Assembly: GCA_047635055.1 (NCBI GenBank) | Contig: JBLIIJ010000006.1 | Span: 10,092 to 74,091 of the forward strand | DNA length: 64,000 nucleotides | From: JAVJRN01 sp047635055 | Lineage (GTDB): Bacteria > Bacteroidota > Bacteroidia > Cytophagales > Cyclobacteriaceae | Reading direction: 5' to 3' | Shown here: positions 17,623 to 25,071 of the stretch, piece by piece | How the letters are laid out: every line of letters begins with the position of its first letter | Position numbering within the stretch: the stretch's first letter is position 1 | Program-made: the position numbers and the translations under genes | The notes under the pieces: model-generated | Databases searched by the model: none | Told to the model about the DNA's origin: nothing | Seen by the model: the letters and a program-made list of their open reading frames with translations, nothing else

Positions 17623-18102
17623 TGAGCGCTGCTTAAATGACCAGGAAAATTCAAACTCGGAGACAATAGTTCCGTCAGCCATTCTTCCAATAGTCTTAAA
17701 TGTAGCCACCTGCGCCTCACCCGTCGAAATCGCTTTTTCAACAGCATCAAATCCATTTTTAACATCTAGGCATTCAAAAAAGACTTTACCAATTGCTTTC
17801 TTAGCAAAGGTTGCCTTCATATCAACAATGATAAACGCTACAGAAGGTTTTGTTCCCGCAACGGCGAGAAGACAACCTGTGGCAGTGGATAGTTCGGCAG
17901 CCATCGCCTGTACTGCAAAATAGGTAGACTTGAAAGGGTTTTTAGTGAGATACTTGAATGGAACAGTCGCGATACATTTTTCTTTATCTAAATGTGCTAT
18001 TCTTAACCCTGCTATGAATCCCATTGGAAGGCCTTTGAGCATATAAAGCGCAAACTTCCATGAGGTGGTTATTTGTTTCTTAAGTTTTTCTTGTGATTCC
18101 AT
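17617..18102 (-). CDS. DUF4442 hotdog-fold protein (thioesterase-like)
   Basis: 161 aa, one domain. The order of segments (KGLPMGFIAGLRIAHLDKEK, ATVPFKYLTKNPFKSTYFAV, QAMAAELSTATGCLLAVAGT) fits DUF4442, a hotdog-fold family related to acyl-CoA thioesterases of the YiiD/PaaI type. The substrate is unknown. Only 3 bp separate it from the upstream SSS symporter gene on the same strand, so the two form an operon. The 3' end overlaps yihY. Confidence 0.8.
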   Translation of the reverse strand: MESQEKLKKQITTSWKFALYMLKGLPMGFIAGLRIAHLDKEKCIATVPFKYLTKNPFKSTYFAVQAMAAELSTATGCLLAVAGTKPSVAFIIVDMKATFAKKAIGKVFFECLDVKNGFDAVEKAISTGEAQVATFKTIGRMADGTIVSEFEFSWSFKQRSS

Positions 18103-18105
18103 TTA

Positions 18106-19713
18106 TTACCAAAATAATGCATAAAGTACCGACACGACAATCATGACTGCAAAAGCACCAATATTAAAAGAAGGTGATGTTTTAAATAATTCTGTTCGAA
18201 TTTCAATGCCTTTTTCACTATCCTTTCCTCTTCCTTCTAGGTGACTAACAACAATGATAACGAGCATCGTAATTAAGCAGGTCAGACCCATTTGATTCAT
18301 GAATGGGATTTTAGGGAATAATTTAAATAGTAACGCTATAGGGACAGATAGTATTGCACCCCAAATAGCCCCCTTGTTGGTCGTTTTCTTCCAAAATAAC
18401 CCTAACAGAAAAACACCAAGAATTCCCGGACTAACAATTCCAGTGTATTCTTGAATATATTGAAATGCTTGATCGATTCCTCCCAAGAGAGGAGCCATTA
18501 TACAAGCTATTAACAAGGCTACTGCTGCAGAAATTCGCCCTACGTTTACCGTCTTTTTATCTGAGGCATTTTTATCAATATACTGCTTATAAATATCCAT
18601 TGTAAAAATGGTAGATGTAGAGTTTAACATCGATGCAAGTGAGGATACAATAGCGGCTGCCAATGCTGCGAAAGCAATCCCTTTAAGACCGTCAGGTAAA
18701 AGTTGTAACAACCAGGGATAGGCTTCATCTGACTTTTGAGGAACATTGTTCATTGCTTCAGTTCCGAGACGCTCTAGTATGGCGGGGCTGTCAATCATCA
18801 CAAATGCAGCTATACCAGGAATAACTACAATAAATGGGATAACTAATTTTAGACATGCGGCAAGAACGATTCCTTTTTGTGCTTCTTTTAAAGATTTAGC
18901 AGCTAAAGTTCTTTGTATGATATATTGGTTAAACCCCCAATAATAAAGATTGGCAACCCAAAGTCCACCCACGAGTACCCAAATTCCTGGGAGGTTCTCA
19001 TATTCAGGATTTGTCTCATCCAAAATCATATGAAATCTCTCAGGAACAGCTTCCATCATTAATGAAAAACCAGAAAGCCATCCATTGCCGTCTGATAAGG
19101 TATCAAGGGCAAGATATGTCGTGAGTAAACCACCCAAAATTAAAAAGACCACTTGCACAACGTCTGTCCAAGCGACCGCAGAAAGACCTCCATAAAGTGA
19201 ATAAGCTGCTGCAAATAAGGCTAAGCAGGCGACACCATACATCATAGGAACTCCCATGATCGTTTCAAGAGCCAGCGCTCCTAAGTAGAGCACCGAACTT
19301 AAATTAACAAAGACGTAAAGCCCTATCCAGAAAACGGCGAGGATCGTTTTTAATTGAGTGCTAAATCTTTTCTCGACAAACTCAGGAATGGTATACAATC
19401 CTTTATCAATGAAAATGGGAAGAAAATATTTCCCGACTATAAGTAATGTGATAGCCGCCATCCATTCGTAAGAGGCTATCGCTAATCCACTTGCGAATCC
19501 ACTTCCAGACATCCCTATAAACTGCTCTGCGGAAATATTAGCAGCAATTAACGATGCACCAATAGCCCACCATGGAAGAGATTTCCCTGCTAGAAAATAG
19601 TCCTCAGCATTTTTTTCATGCCCTTTTTTATCTCTAGAGACATATAAACCTACTCCTAGGATAAGAACGCAGTATCCAACAAAAACTGCAATATCTATCG
19701 TTGAGAATTCCAT
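18106..19713 (-). CDS. Sodium:solute symporter, SGLT-like (SSS family)
   Basis: 535 aa with about 14 membrane helices. The family core is clear: YFLAGKSLPWWAIGASLIAA then NISAEQFIGMSGSG (helix 1 with the Na2 site), AYSLYGGLSAVAWTDVVQVV, LYYWGFNQYIIQRTLAAKSL, and AALAAAIVSSLASMLNSTST (helix 8 serines of the Na2 site). The NQYIIQRTLAAKS signature is typical of the vSGLT/sugar branch, so a sugar or polyol is the likely substrate, taken up with Na+. Co-transcribed with the DUF4442 gene (3 bp). The coiled-coil protein gene lies 47 bp upstream on the same strand, so read-through from the SiaBC operon is possible. Confidence 0.9.
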   Translation of the reverse strand: MEFSTIDIAVFVGYCVLILGVGLYVSRDKKGHEKNAEDYFLAGKSLPWWAIGASLIAANISAEQFIGMSGSGFASGLAIASYEWMAAITLLIVGKYFLPIFIDKGLYTIPEFVEKRFSTQLKTILAVFWIGLYVFVNLSSVLYLGALALETIMGVPMMYGVACLALFAAAYSLYGGLSAVAWTDVVQVVFLILGGLLTTYLALDTLSDGNGWLSGFSLMMEAVPERFHMILDETNPEYENLPGIWVLVGGLWVANLYYWGFNQYIIQRTLAAKSLKEAQKGIVLAACLKLVIPFIVVIPGIAAFVMIDSPAILERLGTEAMNNVPQKSDEAYPWLLQLLPDGLKGIAFAALAAAIVSSLASMLNSTSTIFTMDIYKQYIDKNASDKKTVNVGRISAAVALLIACIMAPLLGGIDQAFQYIQEYTGIVSPGILGVFLLGLFWKKTTNKGAIWGAILSVPIALLFKLFPKIPFMNQMGLTCLITMLVIIVVSHLEGRGKDSEKGIEIRTELFKTSPSFNIGAFAVMIVVSVLYALFW

Positions 19714-19760
19714 GATGGATTAGGGGATTAAGGTAATGTTTATATCGATTTTAAAGATCC

Positions 19761-20258
19761 TTACTCTTTCTTTTTCATGATCTTCTTACGCTCCTGTTTT
19801 AGGAAATATTCTTCTAAACCTCCTTCAACGAACTTCGCTCCAAAAAAAAGGATAACGAGAATGACTAAGTCTAAATAGGGAATAGAGATAGAATCTTCAA
19901 TAATAGGCTGTAAGATGACTTGTTCTAAAACGAAAAGCGTGAGCGCAACAATAAGCATAACCGTTGAGGCTCTCCTACTAATTTTCAAGCGAGCAAGCTC
20001 TAAGATAGTATCTTCAAGCTGCAAGTTTTTTTCTTTGATTTCGGTGTTTCGTTCACGAATTTGTATGTTAGCGCCATCGAGCTTTTTTTGTAGCCGGTCT
20101 GAAACCCTAGTGATTACTTTGGCTTGTGCTACTAGCTCCTCATAATCATCAGAAAACTCTTCAAGTTGTTCCTGATAAATAGTATGTGATTCAAGTTTTA
20201 ATCTGAAATCTTTAAGCCTTCTTACTTCTTCATGATAAAGTTCTCTTGGAGCTTCCAT
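19761..20258 (-). CDS. Coiled-coil protein with two C-terminal membrane helices, in the siaBC operon
   Basis: 165 aa. The first 90 residues are charged and strongly helical, predicted coiled coil (DRLQKKLDGANIQIRERNTE, then IKEKNLQLEDTILELARLK). Two membrane segments follow (about 99-118 STVMLIVALTLFVLEQVIL; about 128-143 LDLVILVILFFGAKFV), with a short basic tail. No enzymatic motif. It starts 8 bp after the SiaC gene and is surely co-transcribed with siaB-siaC. The coiled coil resembles the linker style of the sensor proteins on the other side of the block, so it may tether SiaC or the kinase at the membrane. That is inference; I do not recognise a named family. Confidence 0.75.
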   Translation of the reverse strand: MEAPRELYHEEVRRLKDFRLKLESHTIYQEQLEEFSDDYEELVAQAKVITRVSDRLQKKLDGANIQIRERNTEIKEKNLQLEDTILELARLKISRRASTVMLIVALTLFVLEQVILQPIIEDSISIPYLDLVILVILFFGAKFVEGGLEEYFLKQERKKIMKKKE

Positions 20259-20266
20259 TCAACGTT

Positions 20267-20650
20267 TTAAAATTCCTCTATTTCAAGGAAATTAAATTCT
20301 AAATCAAGAAGATCGGCATAATCTTCACCTGCCTCCATCATATCCTCATCATCTTCTTCGTAATACCAATTGATGATTAAAGTTTTGCCACTCTGCTCAA
20401 TATTGGTCAATCTTTTAAAAACATCAAAAAGGCATTTTGAAGAGCTTGTATTAAAGTACTCATATGAGAAATTTGCAGTAAATTCTTCTTTATCACTCTC
20501 AGCGATAAAGTCAAGTGCGTCAATCACCTTCTGATAAAACAAAATGGAATTTTCAGGGCTTGATCTACCCTTTATTTCTAATGATGCTTCATCAGGATCA
20601 AAACTCACTAATGGTGTAATCCGTGTTGGTTCTATAAAAAATTTCTCCAT
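20267..20650 (-). CDS. siaC: SiaC-family regulatory phosphoprotein (DUF1987)
   Basis: 127 aa, typical length. The sequence opens with FIEPTRITPLVSFDPDEASL and has GRSSPENSILFYQKV, followed by YFNTSSSKCLFDVFKRL. In Pseudomonas aeruginosa, SiaC is phosphorylated on Thr68 by the kinase SiaB and dephosphorylated by the PP2C phosphatase SiaA. Here the equivalent residue is also number 68, in NTSSSK. The unphosphorylated P. aeruginosa protein activates the diguanylate cyclase SiaD; no GGDEF gene is present in this window, so the output partner here is unknown. The gene lies 24 bp after siaB and 8 bp before the coiled-coil membrane protein gene. Confidence 0.9.
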   Translation of the reverse strand: MEKFFIEPTRITPLVSFDPDEASLEIKGRSSPENSILFYQKVIDALDFIAESDKEEFTANFSYEYFNTSSSKCLFDVFKRLTNIEQSGKTLIINWYYEEDDEDMMEAGEDYADLLDLEFNFLEIEEF

Positions 20651-20674
20651 TGGTAACAGAAATTTCGAGGCTGG

Positions 20675-21235
20675 TTAAAGTTCGCGAGGTAAACGTACCT
20701 GTAAGGTAAAATAAGAAACAATATCTGAAACAGGTTGAAAAGTATACCTTAATTTTTGACCCCCTGTTTTTCTCGCTATATCAATAAATCCAAGTCCACC
20801 AGTTCCTTTGTCAGAAAACTCTTGTTCATTCAATACTTTTTTATATAGTGCTCTGAGCTCATCTGGATCCACAGCATTTATATCATCAAGCTTTTGTTTG
20901 ATATTTTCTATTTTGTCGGTAGGGATGTAATTACCAGTTTGTAAACTGTAAAATCGTTTTCTGGCAGCAATAAGAATTAATGCAGAGCGAGAGTCGTAGC
21001 TATTAATTCTTATATCCTCAGCATTCACCTCATCGAGGTGATAATACAGGTTTTGGATGCACTCTGTTGCAACGTTATAGAACTTCTTTTTTACTTTACG
21101 ATTTTCCTCAAGCTCTTCAAGCCGCTCTTCTAAAGTCGCGATCATTGATGTGACAAGATCAAACGTTAGCTCTCCCTTATACATCAAAATGATATTTTGA
21201 TCATATATATTTTTGTAACTCCTCAGATAATCCAT
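20675..21235 (-). CDS. siaB: SiaB-family protein kinase
   Basis: 186 aa from ATG 21235 (MDYLRSYKNIYDQNIILMYKG). A TTG start 54 bp upstream is possible but adds 18 residues foreign to the family. The fold is a GHKL-type ATPase: an N-box-like KKFYNVATECIQNLYYHLDE, a central strand RSALILIAARKRFY, and a glycine-rich GTGGLGFIDIARKTGGQKL near the C-terminus in place of the G2 box. The family phosphorylates SiaC on threonine, so despite the histidine-kinase-like fold it acts as a Ser/Thr kinase. First gene of the siaB-siaC-coiled-coil operon, divergent from the histidine kinase gene across a 308-bp promoter region. Confidence 0.88.
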   Translation of the reverse strand: MDYLRSYKNIYDQNIILMYKGELTFDLVTSMIATLEERLEELEENRKVKKKFYNVATECIQNLYYHLDEVNAEDIRINSYDSRSALILIAARKRFYSLQTGNYIPTDKIENIKQKLDDINAVDPDELRALYKKVLNEQEFSDKGTGGLGFIDIARKTGGQKLRYTFQPVSDIVSYFTLQVRLPREL

Positions 21236-21543
21236 ACTACGCTGAAAACAATTTTGCTGAAAACTAAAGACTATTACAATACTAGCCAAATAATTTAAAG
21301 CGATTATTTAATTACTGAGAGCTTTAATGTCTTACTGCGAGACTTTCATATGCGGCTTAAAAATAAAAACATATGTTAAAATTAAATTTTAACTTGCTCC
21401 CATTAGATTTTGGTCGATCAAAAAACCAATTCTTTCGAATAAATCCAACTGACGACTATAAAATCTACGCTTACTTACAAAAATCTCCCATTAATTATTA
21501 TATTTTCGAATATTGTACCAGCGTTTAAAAAACACAGATAATT
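21236..21543. promoter_or_regulatory. Divergent promoter region between siaB and the histidine kinase, with 19-bp palindrome
   Basis: 308 bp, AT-rich, without a credible gene. Positions 21375-21393 form a perfect 19-nt palindrome (GTTAAAATT-A-AATTTTAAC). Flanking copies of CATATG at about 21347 and 21370 add further symmetry. The position between the two divergent operons suggests a shared operator, but AT-rich DNA produces such symmetry easily. Confidence 0.4.
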
Positions 21544-23439
21544 ATGTTGAAGAAGGATGTTTATGCTATTGCTTACTTATTGACAGCATTAGTAATAGCA
21601 GGATCTGTCGGTTACTACATATTTTTTATTCAAAAGAATATTGTTTTAAAATCGTTTAATGAAGATCCACAAATAGTTCAAACTGCGACAGAGCAAAGTG
21701 CATTTGGTCAGCAGATTACGAAAAATGCCATTGGTATGGGATATTCTGAAAATGAAAGAAATTTCAGAATATTTCAAGCCGAGTTGGGTAGGGTTATCCC
21801 TTTGTGGCAGCTGAATAATAAAGCGCTCATAGAAGGAGACGCTACAATTGGAATTGATGCGCCAAGACAAAGCCCCAAATACATCGGCCTACAAGAGGAT
21901 CTGAAATTCTATTATAGTGAGATGAATATTAATGCGTCGAACTTGCTAGATGTCGATTACACAACTGATGTGACTGACGTCAATTATTTAGCATTAAGAA
22001 GCTCGATAGAAGCATTGATCAATACGATAAGAAAATATCAAATAGCAGCTGATAATGTATCGGATTATTTTGTAACCAAAGCCCAGACAGATAGAACAGG
22101 TTTTACTTTTGTTGAAAAGGTAGTTTTTATTGCTTTCTTGGGTATTCTATTATTACAAGGTTTTTTTGTGTTTCGGCCCTTAGTCAAATTGGCTTCAGAT
22201 AACTATCTGTCTGCAAATAAGGCTTATGTCAAGATTAAAAAATCCGAGGAAGAACTTCAGGTGAATTATAAAAAGCAAAAAATCATTAACAAAAAGCTTT
22301 ATAATTCTCGGAAAGATCTTGAAGAGAAAAACAACAAATTGCTTGATTCTGAGGCCAAGCTATTGAAAAGTAGTGAAGAGCAAATTAAAATTAATGAACA
22401 GTTAATTAATGCACAAGGTGAGCTGAATTCGGCATACGGAAAGCTGCAGGACTCTGAGATTGAAATACGCGAACTTGCAGATAAACAACTACAGGATAAT
22501 GAGAAATTATTCTTAGCGGAGAAAAAGTTGAAAGAGACTTTATCTATAGAACAGAAATCCAAAGCAGAACTTAGTAATGCTATTGCTTCTTTGAAGGGCG
22601 CTCAATCTCAATTGGTACATTCAGAAAAAATGGCATCACTAGGTCAGCTTACTGCGGGGATAGCACATGAAATAAATAACCCCATTAACTTCATTTCGAG
22701 TGGCATGGTTTCGATTAAAATGTCTATTGAATCTTTGACGGAAATAGCAGAAGAGTATGCTAAACTTGATAACGGAGAGGAAGATTTAGAGGAAGTGCTA
22801 GCGAATATTAGGGAGCTGAAAGAAGAACATGAATATGATGAAATCATGGATGAACTTGATGAACTCATTAAGGACGTAAATTATGGTGTGACTAGAACTA
22901 TCGAAATTGTCAAAGGCCTAAGAGTATTCTCTAGACTTGATGAGGAAGAAGCAAAAATTGCCAATGTCAATGAGAATATCGACGCAACACTTACTTTACT
23001 GAGAAATAAGACGAAAAATAGAATTAAGGTATCTAGATATTATGATGAGAATATGAAAGATATCGAATGCTATCCTGGTCAGTTGAATCAGGTATTTATG
23101 AATATAATGAATAATGCAATTCAGGCAATACCAGAAGAGAAAAAAGACGGAGAACTCACTATTTATACGGAAGAGCTTGAAGAGGCAGTAGTGATTAGAA
23201 TAAAGGATAATGGATCGGGTATACCTGAGGAAATAAAAAATAGAATATGGGAGCCATTCTTCACGACTAAAGAAGTAGGAGTTGGTACAGGTCTCGGAAT
23301 GTCAATTACCTATGGTATCATACAAAAACACAACGGGACTATTGAATTAACCAGCGAATTTGGACAAGGAACAGAATTTGCTATTACTTTGCCTAAAGAA
23401 TTAATTAGAGAGGTTAGTAAGAAAGCGGAGATAGCTTAA
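21544..23439 (+). CDS. Membrane sensor histidine kinase with PilJ-like sensor and long coiled coil
   Basis: 631 aa. Membrane helix 1 at about 8-30; a periplasmic helical domain about 31-190 resembling the PilJ/type-IV-pili sensor fold (QIVQTATEQSAFGQQITKNA); helix 2 at about 190-211. A very long coiled coil (about 225-355) leads to the kinase core. The phospho-acceptor is His375 in LTAGIAHEINNPINF; N box NQVFMNIMNNAIQAI (about 515-529); G1 DNGSGIP (555-561); F box EPFFTTK; G2 GTGLGMS. An acidic insertion of about 45 residues lies between the H-box helix and the second dimerisation helix. All catalytic motifs are intact. The likely partner is the REC protein encoded 55 bp downstream. Confidence 0.92.
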   Translation: MLKKDVYAIAYLLTALVIAGSVGYYIFFIQKNIVLKSFNEDPQIVQTATEQSAFGQQITKNAIGMGYSENERNFRIFQAELGRVIPLWQLNNKALIEGDATIGIDAPRQSPKYIGLQEDLKFYYSEMNINASNLLDVDYTTDVTDVNYLALRSSIEALINTIRKYQIAADNVSDYFVTKAQTDRTGFTFVEKVVFIAFLGILLLQGFFVFRPLVKLASDNYLSANKAYVKIKKSEEELQVNYKKQKIINKKLYNSRKDLEEKNNKLLDSEAKLLKSSEEQIKINEQLINAQGELNSAYGKLQDSEIEIRELADKQLQDNEKLFLAEKKLKETLSIEQKSKAELSNAIASLKGAQSQLVHSEKMASLGQLTAGIAHEINNPINFISSGMVSIKMSIESLTEIAEEYAKLDNGEEDLEEVLANIRELKEEHEYDEIMDELDELIKDVNYGVTRTIEIVKGLRVFSRLDEEEAKIANVNENIDATLTLLRNKTKNRIKVSRYYDENMKDIECYPGQLNQVFMNIMNNAIQAIPEEKKDGELTIYTEELEEAVVIRIKDNGSGIPEEIKNRIWEPFFTTKEVGVGTGLGMSITYGIIQKHNGTIELTSEFGQGTEFAITLPKELIREVSKKAEIA

Positions 23440-23494
23440 TAAATAGGCCGACGGTAGTATTATTTAATTTTCTAAAGACATTACACGAGCTAAT

Positions 23495-24742
23495 ATGGAA
23501 AGCACCAAGGATATAAGTGAAAAAAAGTCTGAGAAGAAATTAAAAGCTTATTCGCTACTGTATGTCGATGATGAGACGACTAACTTAAGAGTATTTAAAT
23601 CTAATTTCAGAAAGTTCTTTAATGTCTACACATGTGCTAGTCCCTTAGAAGCGATTGAGTTATTAAAGGATCACGAGGTACAGGTAATAGTGACTGATCA
23701 GCGAATGCCGGAAATGACAGGCACTCAGTTTCTCGAGGCGATATTACCTGACTATCCAGATGTTATAAAAATTATTCTTACCGGTTTTACGGATATAGAA
23801 GCAATTAAAGACGGCATTAATAGATGTGGAATTCATAAATATATAACCAAGCCTTGGAATTTTGATGAGATGAAAGGTGTCCTTGATAGGGCGATGGAAG
23901 CTTATCAACAGTCACAAGATTCGGAGGAACACGTAAAAGGACTAGAGTCCACAAATACAGAGCTTGAAAATAAGGTTTCCGAAAGAACTAAGGAGCTTAA
24001 TGAGATCAATAAGAAGCTTATTGACAGCATAAAATATGCTGGATTGTTACAACAGTCAATGCTACCAAACGAGCGCTATTTGAGTAGAATATTTACTGAA
24101 CATTTTGTTCTGTATAAGACGAAATATCTTTTTAGTGAAGAATTCGTATGGACAACAAGCTTAAATTTCCGATCAGAAGACTTTACAGTCGTTGCAATGA
24201 TTGAGTTTGATGGAAAGGGAATTGTAGGCTCATTAAAAACATTGATTGCTGATTCTATATTAAACGATTTAATTCAAGATAGAAAGATATTTCACTCTGG
24301 AGAGATTATCAAAGAACTTAAAGGGGAGTTAGATGCCGCTGGTTCGAAAGAGTTAAGGACGGATTTAAAAGTGTCTGTCGCATTGTTCGATAATAATGAA
24401 AAAACGCTTCAATTCAGTGGTATTGAACAGGACATGATATTTTTCAATGGGAAAAATATGGTTGTTATTGAGGGAGACTCACCAGAGAGCATTGACGATT
24501 TATTAGCAGAGAAAATACAAATTGAGCCAGATACAACATTTTATATGTTTACGAATGGCTTTTACAATCAAGAAAATCAGGACGGAGTAAAATTTAGTTT
24601 GGAAAAATTTGAGGAGATGTTGAAATCAATTCAGTCAAAAAATTTGGCCGACCAATATCAATTTATCAATCAGACACTTGATGATTGGAAAGGTGATAAT
24701 GGATTGACTGATGATATTTCAATTATAGGATTTAAACTTTAA
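23495..24742 (+). CDS. Response regulator with degenerate SpoIIE/PP2C domain (pseudophosphatase)
   Basis: 415 aa. REC domain residues 18-135 has acidic pocket Asp25-Asp26, phospho-acceptor Asp68 (IVTDQRMPEMTG), Thr96 (LTGFTD) and Lys119 (ITKPW), all intact. A coiled coil (145-180) passes into DSIKYAGLLQQSMLP, the same helical linker that precedes the PP2C domain of the phosphatase at 25072-27000 (DSIKYAERIQRSILP). The PP2C fold (about 190-415) lost its metal ligands. Where the active relative has SGD, ADCTGHG and SDG, this protein has SEE (214-216), IEFDGKG (236-242) and TNG (353-355); only TDD (405-407) remains. It is therefore probably a phosphorylation-controlled binding module rather than a phosphatase. 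Its target is plausibly SiaC. It lies in an operon with the kinase and the 79-aa gene. Confidence 0.9.
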   Translation: MESTKDISEKKSEKKLKAYSLLYVDDETTNLRVFKSNFRKFFNVYTCASPLEAIELLKDHEVQVIVTDQRMPEMTGTQFLEAILPDYPDVIKIILTGFTDIEAIKDGINRCGIHKYITKPWNFDEMKGVLDRAMEAYQQSQDSEEHVKGLESTNTELENKVSERTKELNEINKKLIDSIKYAGLLQQSMLPNERYLSRIFTEHFVLYKTKYLFSEEFVWTTSLNFRSEDFTVVAMIEFDGKGIVGSLKTLIADSILNDLIQDRKIFHSGEIIKELKGELDAAGSKELRTDLKVSVALFDNNEKTLQFSGIEQDMIFFNGKNMVVIEGDSPESIDDLLAEKIQIEPDTTFYMFTNGFYNQENQDGVKFSLEKFEEMLKSIQSKNLADQYQFINQTLDDWKGDNGLTDDISIIGFKL

Positions 24743-24745
24743 GAA

Positions 24746-24985
24746 ATGGCTGTAAAAGCAAGTAATTTTAAAAATTGGTGCACAGAAAATATCAGTCCTC
24801 AATCATGGACAAGAATATCCTTAAAGTGTCTGACTGAAGTACGAGAAAACGGCTTGACTTTAAAGGAAATGGAAGATGCTGAGCCTGATTTTGATATTCC
24901 TGAATCCTTAGTAGCCTCTTTGCATAAAGCCTTACAAACCCTTTATGATATGGAAGTGGAGGATAGTTTATTAATTAGGTATTAG
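24746..24985 (+). CDS. 79-aa acidic protein of the histidine kinase-regulator operon
   Basis: 79 aa, starting 3 bp after the stop of the response-regulator gene, so certainly co-transcribed. The N-terminus is basic (MAVKASNFKNWCTENISPQS), the rest acidic and helical (LKEMEDAEPDFDIPESLVAS, then LHKALQTLYDMEVED). No signal peptide or membrane helix. I recognise no family. Given its place it could be an adaptor or regulator of the kinase, REC protein or SiaC circuit. A very strong hairpin follows. Confidence 0.65.
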   Translation: MAVKASNFKNWCTENISPQSWTRISLKCLTEVRENGLTLKEMEDAEPDFDIPESLVASLHKALQTLYDMEVEDSLLIRY

Positions 24986-25002
24986 AAAGAAGCGCAATAC
25001 GA

Positions 25003-25054
25003 GTAAAAAGAAACGCGTCTTATTCATATATGAATAAGACGCGTTTCTTTTTAC
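25003..25054. terminator. Bidirectional terminator: perfect 52-bp palindrome
   Basis: Each 26-nt arm is an exact reverse complement of the other, with no loop spacer (centre CATATATG at 25025-25032). The core AGAAACGCGTCTTATTC is flanked by A5/T5 tracts, so transcription in either direction yields a long hairpin ending in U's. It lies between the convergent 79-aa gene and the SiaA-like gene and should terminate both. The length and perfection are unusual for a terminator. Confidence 0.8.
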
Positions 25055-25071
25055 CTTGACATTGGAAAAAA

